From NCBI GenBank assembly GCA_013396915.1, contig VWZL01006771.1, positions 1,443,379-1,507,378 of the forward strand: a stretch of 64,000 nucleotides of DNA, read 5' to 3'. This document shows positions 40,701 to 53,562 of the stretch, in pieces. Position 1 is the stretch's first letter, and every line of letters begins with the position of its first letter. The position numbers and the translations under genes are program-made. The DNA is from Stercorarius parasiticus. Taxonomy: Eukaryota > Chordata > Aves > Charadriiformes > Stercorariidae. A model generated the notes under the pieces. That model was given only the letters and a program-made list of their open reading frames with translations, did no database searches and was not told where the DNA came from.

Positions 40701-43700
40701 AGCCTCCCGCTAAGGACAGTGTTTTTGTCCAGTTCCTGTTGTGAAGCCAGGTAACAATATATCTAGTTTTCAAAAGAAACTCTAATAGGAAATGTGAAAT
40801 AAAAGAAATGTGAGCTAACATTTTAAGCCATTAGCATATTGTATCCACTTGCTTTTCTAACTGGCAGTGACTACTAGTATAAAGATTTGAAGGTACAAAT
40901 AATAGTTTCTAAGGAAAAAGAAAAAAAAAAAGAAAAATAAAAAGAAACAGAGCTGTGATGACAGCTTGTTCCCTAGAATTCCAATAGAATTAAACAATCA
41001 GTTTTGATGAGGGCAGCACAGGGACAAGGCAGAAAGACGTCATCAATTTAAAGCCAATTTACCTTTGTGGTTACAAGGTTGTAAATTAACACCTCTTCTG
41101 TAATAGCATAAGCAAAGAGTTCTTTTGATGTTTTACTTAATACCTACCACGAACAAAAGATACTGGTCCAAACTTTGAAATCCTGGGCAACACAGTAATA
41201 AAATAAATCACAAGAATATAGGGATTAATTTGGTCCCACTCCTTCCTGCTGCTCAACCTATCCATTCCAAACCTCTTTTTATTTTTTCAAACCATGAATG
41301 GAAGGAACATTCAGAGCATTGCCCACATTTTCTCTCATTGCACAGTTTAGAACCCCTACCAATGCCCAAAATACAGCGTTTTAACTCCAGCAGAAGAGTG
41401 GCAAATGCCATAAAGTCCACTAGGAATTGGACTACTGCAAATTTACACACACAGGCATAAAGTCATAAAAAGCATAAAACCTTAGACATTGGGAAATACT
41501 GACTTAGGGAACAGAAGGAGAAATTTTGTTCAAAACTAATTAATTCATAAAGAAAATTTAAGAATCTCCAGTCTTCAGAAAAGAGAAGTACTGACAGCAA
41601 CTGAGCGTTTCATCTTTAACATGCATATACATTTTCCACTCCATTTTCAGAAATATAAGTATTCTGTACAACCTGACAAAACGTAAGGTTTTAGTAACAC
41701 AAAGCTTATCCCATCCAACCTCTGCACTTGTATGCAGCAGTTAACATGCTACTGCCTGATTGTTTCTGATAAAAAGATATACTATATCTTGCTAAAGCTG
41801 GTGATGTGCCAAATACTCAGTGACGCAGTGACAAATAGCCTTCTCGATTCCTGACAAAATACTCCCTCTGCTGTACAATACACACTGTTACATAAAGCCC
41901 AGTGCACATAAATACATATTTAAACTATGAAAAGGTCATGGTTTTCATAAACCAGTGAATTCACTCTTTCAGATTTTTTTCTGAATGACCTTGCTGAAAA
42001 TAGAAATATTATTTGTACCCACCAAATATAAAATTACTTGTGACTTAGTTCAAACAAACTGGATGAATATACAAAGGTATAAACTTATATAGTTGCCCAG
42101 GCCTCAAAGACAGTAACACCCCAAATTACTTAGTTCAATTTATAGCGAATGTTAGAAAATAAAGATTCAAATTCCCAGTTAAGACATAGACAGATATGTC
42201 AAAATACAAATATCTAAATATAAGGAATACAGAACGAAGGAATTAATTCAACCATAGTTTTGTTTCATTTGTGTTTTACTGCTTTTATTATATACCCAGA
42301 ATTTGCCTTCATTCAAAATTGCTCTGTCTCTATAATTTCATCATGCCTCTTTAGTAAATATTAAGGTGATTAACAAGACTGAAAAGTTTAACATTTCTGA
42401 TGGGCCGGAAAAATATTTCTGGATAAATTTTCCATTTAGAAATTATGTAGTCCAAGTGACGTAAAAAGACTTGTAAAGCCAAAGGCATTCAGGAGCAAAC
42501 TGAAATGGTTGTGCCGAGTACGCCAGAATGAAGACCTCTCCATCCCATGCAAAACCAACCCGCAGTACGTGAAGCCCTGGAGTGGCATCCATGTGTCATG
42601 TGTCGCTGAGTCTCTGTGCCAAAGAACACGGAATGACCTCTCCAAGTTTATACCATAAATCTGTTTAAATATTTAGTGTGCATGACTTCTCCCTCTCCCC
42701 CAGAAAGCTGAATACTTCTCCTAGGAGAACACCAACGTATGTACATAGCCACAGAATAACACACTATTGTCCATAAACAGAGGTATAATTTTCAGCTTTT
42801 AAAAAAGTTAAAATTAGGTTTTAAGGATGGACATTAGGTTTTTGCATTCAGACAGCTCACTAATCTACTTTAATTTACATTAGTAGTCCCTGACACAAAC
42901 ACTTCCTCCCTGCCCCAGGCTCTTCCACTCACACAATTTCAACTTATACACGCATGTTTAAGAAAACAGTAATTGAGGAATAAAATCATCTGCATTTCAT
43001 GCTTTCATTATATAAATTTTGGGTTTATTCCACAGAGGTGTTAAGAAATTCAAATTCTAATTCAAGGCGTGTTGTCATTACGCACTAAATTTCATTAAAA
43101 ATTAAAATTTTATCTAGCTGTCATAAAGTCCATTTACAGAGCTTAGCCATTCCAGGACAGAAAGATGAAAACACTGTAATAACAATAATGCTGGCTTATC
43201 TGGGAATACAAAACCAAAGAGAATTTCTTTCCAGAAATTCCATTAAAATTATTCTTTTCAAAGTAAAAGCTAAAGACGAATTACTTCTAAGCGTATTAAG
43301 TAGTAAAGAGGGTAGGGTGTTTTTTAATTTTAACATTAACAGTTTATATAACTCCTTTTTATTTCAGAAACACGCCAAAAATATATAATTATCCAAAGAT
43401 AAGTATTCAGAAGAAATTCCCTTTGCATTTTTCTCATAGGAAGCACAGTAAACATCATTGTTTGCTTTCTAACAAATAACAATTGCAGCTAGCTGCAATG
43501 TATGCTAAATTGCATATACAGGGGGGAAAAAAAAATCCATATTGTTCATAACACACCTTTGAGTACACATGCCATAAGGATGTACACCAGGAATAACAAT
43601 GCCATTCAAAACAGGGATCAGGGCATGACTGATTACAGTCCCAGCATCCCTCTATAGAGTTTAAGCAAAACTTGGCAAGATCGGCCCTTTGCAGTATATC

Positions 43701-44101
43701 AATACTGCCACAGGATGGCAGAAAGAACACCTGATAATTTCACTGGTTTTGCAAATTGCCAAGATGCTGGTGAAAGCCTATAACCAGCCGAACACTCCTC
43801 TGCCCGCATTCGGTTGGGTTTGCAAAACAAATGCCAACTACATGCAGGGTCTCGCTGGCAAAAGCTTGCACAACATCGTGGAAAGCCTTAAATACAATCA
43901 AAATTATGAGTAGTTTTAGTGCTACTCATTTCTACGTTATAATCTCTTAAGACCTACAAAAAATAGTTGTAGCTTATGCTTTGTTGGAAAAAAAGAATCA
44001 GTTGAATTTTTAGACTGTATTATCAGTCAGTTTATGGCAGGTGGGACACCCCTTTGTGCCAGTCTTACAGCAAAATTAGTGCGATGCACGTCCGAACACA
44101 C
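28776..44101. other. Unique DNA with scattered GC-richer patches, no gene recognised
   Basis: GC-richer patches lie near 29690-30360, 35690-35900, 38200-38560 and 40200-40290. None carries a recognisable protein or repeat. C-rich runs at 32885-32907, an AT-rich block with homeodomain-type cores at 32150-32480 and a paired 'ggctaatta' motif at 39492-39527 are discussed as findings. Confidence 0.6.
40233..40266. repeat. 17-bp direct duplication, GC-rich
   Basis: 'gggagccagctgccct' is followed immediately by a second copy, and 'gggagctggg' just before looks like a partial third copy. It sits in a GC-richer patch of otherwise AT-rich DNA. Confidence 0.85.
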
Positions 44102-44818
44102 AATCACAGAATCATAGAATGGTTTGGGTTGGAAGGGACCTTTAAAGGTCATCTAGTCCAATCCCCTCTGCAATGAGCAGGAACATCTTCAACTAGATCA
44201 GGTTGCTCAGAGCCCCATCCAACCTGACCTTGAATGTTTCCAGGGATGGGGCATCTACCACCTCTCTGGGCAACCTGGGCCAAGTGTCTCACCACCCTCA
44301 GCATAAAAAAAATTTCTTCCTTATATCTAGTCTGAATCTTCCCTCTTTTAGTTTAAAGCCATTACCCCTTGTCCTATTGTAACAGGCCCTGCTAAAAACT
44401 TTGTCCTCATCTTTCCTGTAGGCCCCGTTTAAGTACTGAAAGGCCAAAATAAGGTCTCAGAGCCTTCTCTTCTCCAGGATGAACAACCCCAACTCTCTCA
44501 GCCTGTCCTCATAGGAGAGATGGTCCAGCCCTCTGATCATTTTTGTGGCCCGCCTCTGGACCTGCTCCAACAGGTCCATGTTTTTCCCACGCTGGGCGCT
44601 CCAGAGCTGGACACAGTACTCCAGGTGGGGTCTCACCAGAGCAGAGTAGAGGGGCTGAATCATCTCCCTCAACCTGCTGGCCACACTGCTTTGGAAGCAA
44701 CCCAGGATACAGTCAGCTTTCTGGACTGCGAGCGCACCAAGTCCTTCTCAGCAGGGCTACCTTCAATTCCTTCATCCCTCAGCCTGTATTGATACCGCAG
44801 GTTGCCCCAATCACAGAT
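44102..44818 (-). mobile_element. CR1: CR1 LINE, 5'-truncated, well preserved
   Basis: The 3' end of the element is at the low-coordinate side, where the plus strand reads 'agaatcatagaatggtttgg', the reverse complement of the usual CR1 3' tail. Going into the element there is the 3' UTR, then the C-terminal part of the ORF2 reverse transcriptase. A 75-codon minus-strand frame (44457-44684) reads '[16 protein letters not shown]' followed by '[16 protein letters not shown]' and '[11 protein letters not shown]', typical of the end of CR1 ORF2. Similarity continues past 44760 ('cagcctgtattgataccg') and fades near 44818, with an apparent internal deletion around 44725-44740. The element has lost ORF1 and most of ORF2, so it cannot move itself. 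Family identity is recognised from known bird CR1 sequence; the exact subfamily is not assigned. Confidence 0.93.
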
Positions 44819-47462
44819 GGAAAGCTCCGTCAGACAAATCTTCAGGCCTTCTGTTCAAGGAATGTGTCGTCTGTACACAATGCAAAGGAAAAGCAGGATG
44901 CAACTGAGAACGAACCAGCAGTGTACTGGCATCAAAGGGCTCCTCTTGCCCTCAGGCAGAAAGTCGTCTCAGTAGGTATTTTATTTTCCTTTTCTTTTCA
45001 AGCTACTTACTACCACTAACAGGTATTCAAGAAATGCAGAGTAACATGGAGACAGTCACTCGATAAATAATTGAACTAAGGCTACACGCGCCCTAAAAGA
45101 AGAGCTTGCTTACATGGGACATTGGCCGCCTTTGGTCCCATAGCCTTGTTGTTCCTGCCGTCACAGATTACCAAGAGAATGAGCAGAAATGGCTGCTCAT
45201 CAGTTTACCGAGCTCTTTAACTACAGCACACTTCTGCTTACTTAGAGCCCTGTGATGGGGAGACTCCAGGGTGCTGCAAAACTTGTGCCTCCATCTCTCT
45301 CCTTTCGCTCCTGCCAGAGCAACCTGATGTTCCACAGAGGGCGGGGAAATTTGGGAAGGAAGTCTGTGGGAAAACTCTGAACTTCTGTAGTTCAGAAAAA
45401 GTAACCACATCTTTGTTTTTTTAACCAAAGATTACTGGATCATACTTAAATCTTTTTGGTGCAGCAAGCTGAGGAAAGACAGTCTTAATCACAGACCCTA
45501 TAGGAGACTTTAGACACATTTTTTCCCCTAAGAAAGGAATATTACAAGATATCATCTCAATGCTTTTGATCCTCACTGAAATCATGAAGTCTACTCTTTT
45601 TGTTAGGCCAGGTAATTTCAGCATGTCTGTTGATACAACAGTTGAGACACACCTCTCCTTCCTGATGCATCGAGTAATAACCTGAATTAGGTTTAATTTC
45701 TACATTTTTCCCTTGTCCTCTACCTACAAAATTGAAGACTGTTCACATTAAAATGGCTATATCTCCTTCCTGCTGAAAGAAAAAAGGTGAAGAAGTAACT
45801 GATATTGCAGACAAGATCTCTCTGCTTTGGCTGAGAAAAAAACCCTACTCACTGAAAGAAAGAATTTATATTAGTTTCAGAATAACGATGCATACAAAGA
45901 ATAGCTTTTTTTCCTAGGTTTTGGACAAGGATAAGGATTCAGTGATTTTAGTCAGTTGAAAAAAGAACTGAAAGTGCTGTTTCTACTAGTGAACTTGAGA
46001 AAAATGTTACCCGTACCCCTCGTCCAGTCCTTTCTGCAGTACTGTAATGTAACACATTTCCAGTCATTTAGTTACAGACTTGCTAGATATGTTTGGCTGG
46101 TAGTAAGAATCTTTTTTCCAGCAGAAAATCCATTTCTGGATTTACCCAAATGGAATTAATGGAAGCCAATAGCCTCTAGAGCAGCTTTTATTTTTCCAGA
46201 CTACTGCTCATATCCTCTTGTTTCTTCCCTGGAAAGCACCACACACTGCTCTCTCCTTTAATAAGGCACTGGCTTCACCAATTTGAAGCAGCCCAATAGT
46301 AGTCTTAAATTAATTACAATGCCATCCATCCCTTCCCCTGACATCTGAAGATGACACCTTGTGGCAGCTTCTCCTTTAGCATTGTCTTTAAGAGTGATAC
46401 ATGATTGCAATTTTGTTCCATCTGCTAGGACTGCCAGCATAACAGCAAGCCTGGGGACTTTTAGTTGTTGCTGCTGGTACTTTTGGTGATAATAGATTTG
46501 CACCTTTAATGCATACAGCAATATTTGACGGTGTAGCAGGAAAGTACCAGATTTCAACCTCTTTACGCTTGTATCTACAGTTGTGTCTTCATTTTACACA
46601 GCACCATTGGACAAGCTACTGATTTTTTCAGCACTGTGAACCCTAGTTTTCTTATCTAAACTAGGCTTGAAAGTTGTTATGTTTGGATAAACAAATGCAT
46701 CCTGGATTTCAGCTGTCCCTTTAGGATCTGCAGCTACACAGGAATGGACAAGACCTTCTATGGTGGAGTCATTTCTAGAACAGAAACCACGCAGGGTGTT
46801 CATTCCCCTGGTTGTTTTTTTGTTTGTTTGCTTGTTTTATAATCAGCGATAGTGCATTTTACTTGACTTTCTCAAAAAAATCTGTTTTGCCTTGCTGGAT
46901 TACAGATGTACGCAAATTGGCACTGTGAACTCTTTTCTCCTTCTTTCCTTCAGTGAACAATTGCACAGATTACCCTAAAAGCAACTTTAGAGTCTATATC
47001 CTAGCCCTAGAAACAGTATCTTTTCTAGCTGCTTTGCAGTTATGTTTTATTCATAATTCAGTGATCGGTTTAAATTTGCATTCGAGCAGTCTCACATGCT
47101 TCCTAATGCTTTCACAATTGAAATGCCTTCCTTTTCTGTTACCTGCCGTTGATTGCTTCAAGTGGGTTTAATTTATTTAATGATTGAGAATACAGACCAT
47201 AATACTAAATATGTTTTCATGTTCATCCCAGTGTAAATTTGTGCTAAAAATAAACATGAAAGGCTCTACATAATAAGCAAAGCATCATAAGAGTACATCA
47301 TCCACTGGAGCAGCTATGTTAAAATTATAACTCTATCGTGAGCATGGATGAATAAAAGAACAACTGCAACACCTCTTCACTGAGTGTATCACATATACTT
47401 TCTTTTTGCCTCATACATGAATAAAAAATAATTCAGAGTCATTACATCCTGATGGGTGGGGA

Positions 47463-47502
47463 AAATATCACTTTGAAGTGAATTTCCAAATATCACTTTG
47501 AA
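47463..47502. repeat. 25-bp period direct duplication
   Basis: 'aaatatcactttgaa' occurs at 47463-47477 and again at 47488-47502, separated by 'gtgaatttcc'. Sequence after the second copy ('tttcatttc') partly repeats the spacer. Confidence 0.8.
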
Positions 47503-49156
47503 TTTCATTTCAGCAGGATAGGCAGTAGATATTTCAGCAAAGTTCTGCTTAACTCACTGTGCAAAGAAGTTGGGAAAAAATACTACTATTATAAAGAAGT
47601 GCAATGACAATCATTTCTGATGTCTGCAAACAAAACAAAACCTCCCTTTTCGCATCATTTTTCAGAAATCCAGCACCAGCTTTCATTTTTGCATATATGA
47701 GACATTGAAAACTCACCTAAACATTTTCCCTGATGTTAAATTTGTTCTGAATGTAAGTCACTTTGTGCTATAAATTAAAGATTCCTTGTCACTTTTACCA
47801 CTAAACGGCAGAAGATACAAGTCTACTGCATTCTTAACATCTGGGGACTCATTATGGGTCCACCCTGACTTCGAAAGCTCTGAAAGATCCTAATTTGATC
47901 CTACTAGTAAACTTGAGATAACCTTTGCATTTGCTCATTCAACTTTTCACACAAGAAGATATTGCAGAAGACAAAATTAGCCTAAAACTAGAAGCAAGTG
48001 TAAAACAATAAAATAGAAGAACCTTAATGAAATTTGAATCTGCATTTGAATTTTTACTTTTAATTTAAACATTTTTAAAGACAAATTCATGGAGCAAGTT
48101 GGAAGAAGTAGCCTGAAAATGTGTTCTTTAATATCAAATCATGCATATCTCACTCCTAACTTAACTCCAAGTAAGAACTTTACAAGAAAAATATTGCTAT
48201 CAATCTCACGTAAAATCTACAAGAAAATTATCTTTTGGTGTAAAATCCAACAGTCTGCTGCAAAGATCTTCATATCAGTTGCCTTCTCAATGACAAACAA
48301 TGGGTTTCAGAGTAAACATCCTTCAAAGATTATTTAGGATCACTTTTTTAAGACAAAAGAATGGCTATATGTGAGTATATCTATCTACACGTTAGGTTAA
48401 ATACTGCAGCATTTACCTGCACTGTGTTCACAATTTGAAAGCCAGTTTCATAACTACAGCGGCAAGCGAGAGAGATAATGGTAATGAAAATTTTGACTTC
48501 AGAACACAAGATGGCAGCCTCCAAAAGGGAATAGGAAGTTGTCCCAAATCACTTCCAACAGTTATAGACCTTTTCATGGTGATATTAGGTCTTGGAATGC
48601 AGGAGTCCAAACTTTACCATCCTTTTCATATGGATTAATCACAGAAATTATGAATAAAAACCAAAGAGTAAATATGAAGCTAAGATGAATTTCATTAAGA
48701 GAAAAGCATATTAAAAGTAGCTTATGGGAAATATTTTGCATACTTCCATCAATGACTTCTCAACAGGCTTTACTTCCAAAGACAAAAATGCAGATTATTC
48801 CACAACCAAAATTTACAAGTAAAATTTACTAACGCATATATATATGAGATCATCCAAGAACTATTCACATCTTTACCATGCAAAAATGAATGAAATAAAT
48901 GCATCTTCCCAGAAACAGACAAATTTTATACATGCACAGCAATATTGCGATTTACAGGGGGGCAGCTAAGCTGCAGATTTCAGTTACAAAACTGGATCAT
49001 ACTAAACCCCATTAAACTTCACGGACATTGCTAGTTACCTGAGACTAAGGTACACTAGCTGAGGCACGGTTTACTTTCCTCCTTAAATAATATGCAAACT
49101 GTTTGCATGCGAATAAAAACATAACACCATGGACGGACTTCATCTTCTGTAACTTT

Positions 49157-49220
49157 ACCTACAGAAATCAGACAAGCCAGTCTACCTACAGAACCTACCT
49201 ACCTACAGAAACCAGACTCT
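49157..49220. repeat. Degenerate 'acctacagaa' repeat
   Basis: 'acctacagaa' occurs three times within 64 bases, the last two linked by extra 'acct' units. The first and last copies continue into 'atcagac' and 'accagac', giving a larger duplicated block. Confidence 0.8.
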
Positions 49221-49629
49221 CATGTAGCAGAGAAAAAGATTGAACTACAGATGTCATAAGGAAACCTGGGGGAAAGAGAACCTAAAAAGCTATTTTTTTT
49301 GACATCGCTTTACACAGTAATGAACTCAGTCGTAGGTCGTATACATGATCCCATAACATAATACCAGTAACTGCTCCATTCACTGCAGTTCCATTTGCAT
49401 TCACATTACAGTAATGATAATGACTTAATAATGTCTTAATAAGTCATAATATCTTTAAAATGTATATATAAGTCAAAACAAAGTTATATTAAAAAAGCTC
49501 CTCAGTTGTTTTTCATCTTTTTAAGTAAAACATATCCCAAACCTAACAAACCAATACACCAGAAAATTTATTACCTTAAAGGCTAGTTAGTAAAAAATAG
49601 ACACTTTCCACATCAAAGTCAAGTCATAC

Positions 49630-49755
49630 TTTCCCCTTCTTTTGTAATTAAAGTTTTTACTTCCTTTTCTTTCCAGATGCAAATCATTTCCTTCAACTTT
49701 ACCCACTAAACTCCTTGTCCTAAGGCACCTATTGCCTGGAGAAGAAACCCGGACT
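49630..49755 (-). mobile_element. Possible CR1 3' region relic
   Basis: The plus strand contains 'aactccttgtcctaaggcac' followed by 'ctattgcctggagaagaaac', which resembles the antisense CR1 block normally reading 'ccttgtcctatc...tgggagaagag'. The preceding 'ctttccagatgcaaatcatt' fits the block before it. No CR1 tail is seen below 49630. Given the short length and heavy divergence, this may be chance or a fragment of the same insertion as the relic at 50.5-51.1 kb. Confidence 0.35.
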
Positions 49756-50499
49756 TGTTTAGACTGTATTACTTAAACCTCCAAGTTGCTAAAATGCAGC
49801 AAAATTAATCCATATTCAAAATAGGAGCATCCAACTGTGGTGACAACAGTGAATAAAAATATCAGTGACTAGAAACTTAGATTTACAGTACTTACTTGGG
49901 ACACCAGGTCAAAATGGACAAGGAAGACACTGCAACCGCAGGCATCCTACAAGAACCATTTCATCTGGAACGTTTCTATACCAACCACTTCCCCACAAGC
50001 CATATGATACCACAAAATGATTTGCAATATAGAAGACCAAAGTGACAAAAAAACTTTCATGTCTCATAGAGTTTAAAGACAATTTAAAGCTTGAGGCTGG
50101 CATACAAGACAAGTGTGTAGGCAGGCAAAATCCTTTGCAAGAGCAAGGCCTGAAGGATGCTGCGATGAGAATCGTAACTAATATAACAGATGGTAGAGCA
50201 CAGCATACCCTTGTATTCTGGCACATTTCAGTTACTGCCTATCATTTGGTTGCACCTGTGTCTTTCTCTACTCAAAGATTAAAGTCCTGGGAAGCTGAAC
50301 ATATTTTGCTTCCATTTTTTGTCCCTTCCACACAGTTCCTCTGGCTCTTGATTCTCTGAGCTCTCCACCCAGGCAAGCTGGCATCTCAGGAAAAGTGGGA
50401 TGTACTTTCAGACCTCAAGAAATGAGAGAGCCCATCACCCACCTCCAGGCAGGAGGCAAAGCCCCTAAACCATTCCTACATTTCTGTACTCATTCTCTG

Positions 50500-51130
50500 T
50501 AGGGTTTGGAAATTTTTCCTCATGCTGTCTCTTGATATCCACATAATGTAGCTTAAACTGCAAGGCATTCTCAGTACAGGGAGACCTTTTTTCTTCCCTC
50601 TCAGGTTTTTCTTTTTCAGAACATTGATTCTTTCATTGGCCTTTCCTCACATCACTCCTACATTGCTCCGAACGGAACCCTTCCAGCACCAAAACCAGGC
50701 ACTTCTCCAGAATAAGCTTCACAAAAGTGCTGACCAGAGTAAAAGTCTTATCTCCCATACATTTGACATAACATTCCCCCTTAAACATACCAGGACGATG
50801 CTTGATATTTGCGTGATATGATGATGGGACCAACTCAAGCACAGCTTGCAATGCACTTTATATCTCAGAGACTTTTTTGCTTCTTCAGTAGCCTTCCACA
50901 TGTGGTACACTACAAATAAGTGCAGTACTTTACTGGATTGCACTGCATGTATTTCAAGCTATTTCTCCAATTTTTCTTCTAAGTCATTATGGGTTTCAAG
51001 CCTGTCCTTGAACATGTTTGACAGGCCCTCCTGGCTTGTATATCACCAGCAGATTTCAAAAGCACACTCTCAGCTGTATCATGTAAATCATTATGAAAAC
51101 ATTGAAAAGCACCAGAGAAGAAGCGTCTCC
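50500..51130 (-). mobile_element. Decayed CR1-like LINE relic
   Basis: The best part is 50979-51188 on the minus strand, where one frame reads 'CFHNDLHDTAESVLLKSAG', resembling the LINE polymerase stretch with 'F.INDL' and the 'FADD' catalytic motif. The catalytic aspartates are not intact here ('SAGD'). Lower coordinates, which are downstream in the element, hold weak matches to the post-catalytic region ('gtgcagtactttactggatt') and perhaps the 3' part near 50500-50570 ('ggaaatttttcctcatgctg'). No frame is intact over the whole length. The outer boundaries are estimates. Confidence 0.55.
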
Positions 51131-53523
51131 AAACAAGCAGACACGTAAGGTCAGTAAGTGCCCCCATGGAAGCATTTGCTGGAGTCACAGGGTAAAAGAA
51201 CTATGCACAGGCAAAACCAGCCGATCGGCCCGTGGGGTCTCCACCAGTACCAGGTCACATCTGGGAGTGGGTTTTGCTCTGTTAGTGATGCCCACACCAG
51301 GTTAGGGACTTTCATATGGACAGGATCTGTACAACTTGCTTGTGAAAATCTAAGTGTCAAAAATCTCCTTAAAGTCATGATTTAATCGTGTTTACTGTGT
51401 ATGCTTAGCCCTGTGGCTTGTTACCCTGTCAAAAGATGAAATTACTCATGTGAAATCCTTTCAAGATTTTTTTTTTTTTGACAAAGCCGTGCTATGTTTG
51501 TTACTTACTACTTTTTTTTTTTTTAAATCAGGTAGATGTTTATAAACAGGCAGATGAATTATACATACTCCAGCCTTTTTCCAGAATTTTAAGTTAAACT
51601 GAGAACACATCCTCCCCATCTTGCATCCCCCTTTTTTGAGGATGATACCCTTTATTTTTCCCGGAACTCCAGATCGTCTCTATGACTTCTCTAAGATTGC
51701 TGCTCTAAAACGGGATTAAATAAATCTCACTGCAAAGCACCTGGAAATAGAGTGAGGCAATCTCAAATCATCTCACTTAAATGGTTTCTGACTTTTGCTT
51801 CTTTCCTGTTCCAGCAGAGTTGTCACTCCTCTGCTGCTTTTTTCAACTATGCAGAGCTAATCTTTTTTGCAGACATAGTACTGAAGAAGGGAGAACAAAA
51901 CACAAAACACTTTCATCTTCCCAGTAATCTTCCACTGTTATCTTTCCATTTGTCATTAGTCCATGTGGCAATGGACGGTGTAAGAAAAGACAGTAAATAC
52001 TCTAACTTCATCTCATTTTTCTCAGATCATTCGTAAATTTATTGCATTTTGTTTGTTTTGTTTTTATTCCTAATGAGAAATTAAGAAGTTGGAAAATAAA
52101 TAAATAAACAAAGCTCTAGATTATCTACCAGAATCTCAGGTCCCTGCTGTTGCAGTGCCTGCACAGGTTGTTCACAAGAGAAGATAAAGGTTAAAGTGAA
52201 GTCAGGCTGTTCATGCACAGACCTGCAGGAAAAAAAGCAGGTAGAATCAGAAGCTGAAGACAGCGTTGCGGAAAGCAGTGCGGCTCTGATTGCAGGCAGC
52301 AATCAATAATCCTGAGAAGGAAGATTACTGCTGAAAAATATACCAGTAACAGCAACAAAAAAACCCCAGGAGCTGAAGAATGTAGTGACCATCAACAACA
52401 GCTTAGTTTTGAGAGCATCTCTGCAGATGAATGGATAGATAGGACTGCTCTGTTTTAGGGGAGACTGTCAATGTTGCTCCCTATGCAAACACCATTAAAA
52501 AAAAAAATACCCAAACAAACAAATTAGACTCTTTTCTGCCCCCCTTTTCTACAAAATTGTCTTATATTAATGTATATATTTCAGAGTTTGGTAAGCATTG
52601 CAGTAATGGGAAATGGTGTTAGTATAGCACTATCAGCTTATTGCTTTTCTTTCTAGGAAAATCCTTTGATTTCATACCAGGAAACACATTTCAGACATAA
52701 CCCAAGTTCGGGCAGGGCTTCCATATGAAATTTCACATGTCAAACAATTTTTGGCATGAAGACTTACAAAAATGGAAGGAGGAAGGTGTATTTACAGCAA
52801 TGTTTTATTTCACAAGTCATACGTTTTTGCAGCAAATTTCTGCTTTGCACTCATTGAACACGCTTTGGTTGCCATAGTGGAGCACACACATTAACCCTTT
52901 TGAAGGAAATGAGCACTTGTGGTGTTCAAGTCCCTGGACCGGACCAGAGATCTTCCAAGGGAAAGCACCTCCTGAAATCAGTGCCAGCCTGGATGTCAGG
53001 TTTGCAAATCAAGTGTTTTGCTTGGTAGGCCTGCTCCAATTGCACCACATTATGTGCGAACATAAACACAGCCAGAATCTAGCTGAGAAACATTTTGCCT
53101 TCCTTCAAAATCTATAATCACATTTATACAGTCTCTTTCTCTCTCCTTTACAAGAAAACATTCTGTCATACCAAATGTTCCCACACTATTGATATTTACT
53201 TGTTCTGTGAGTTTCATTCCCTCAGGAATGGTAAAGTTGCTTGCTAATTAGGGTCTCCTCATACCAGATGCTTTTCTCCTTTGATTCGATCATATTCTGT
53301 CTCCCTCTTGTGGGAGAAGGACTGATTATAGAAGAGAGTGCAAGACAATATTTGAACCTAATACACCTTTTCACAACGTATGATTTGAGACATATGCAAT
53401 ACATAGATACATACATGACTGCAGAGAACAATAAACTCAGCATTATAATAATTTTTTTTGTTTGTTCACAATTCATCAAAGGAACCAACTGGCATTATGG
53501 CCACTAAGATGTTACATACCCAG

Positions 53524-53562
53524 CACTGTTTCACATGAAACAGTGTTTCACATGAAACAGTG
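53524..53562. repeat. Palindromic 17-bp tandem repeat
   Basis: Two copies of 'tgtttcacatgaaacag' lie end to end (53527-53543 and 53544-53560). Each unit is itself an inverted repeat with arms 'tgtttca' and 'tgaaaca', so the block can fold as one or two hairpins. The outer bases 'cac' and 'gtg' extend the symmetry. No gene or terminator context is seen. Confidence 0.9.

Larger units (their letters stand above)
44819..49629. other. Unique AT-rich DNA, no gene recognised
   Basis: Contains a (TTTG)n tract at 46.8 kb and the small duplication at 47.46 kb. Open frames are short and on both strands, with no recognised homology. Confidence 0.6.

Noticed and set aside
44543..45019. 158-codon plus-strand frame
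   Set aside because: Its first half is antisense to CR1 ORF2 and the rest reads into unrelated sequence, so it is not a host protein.
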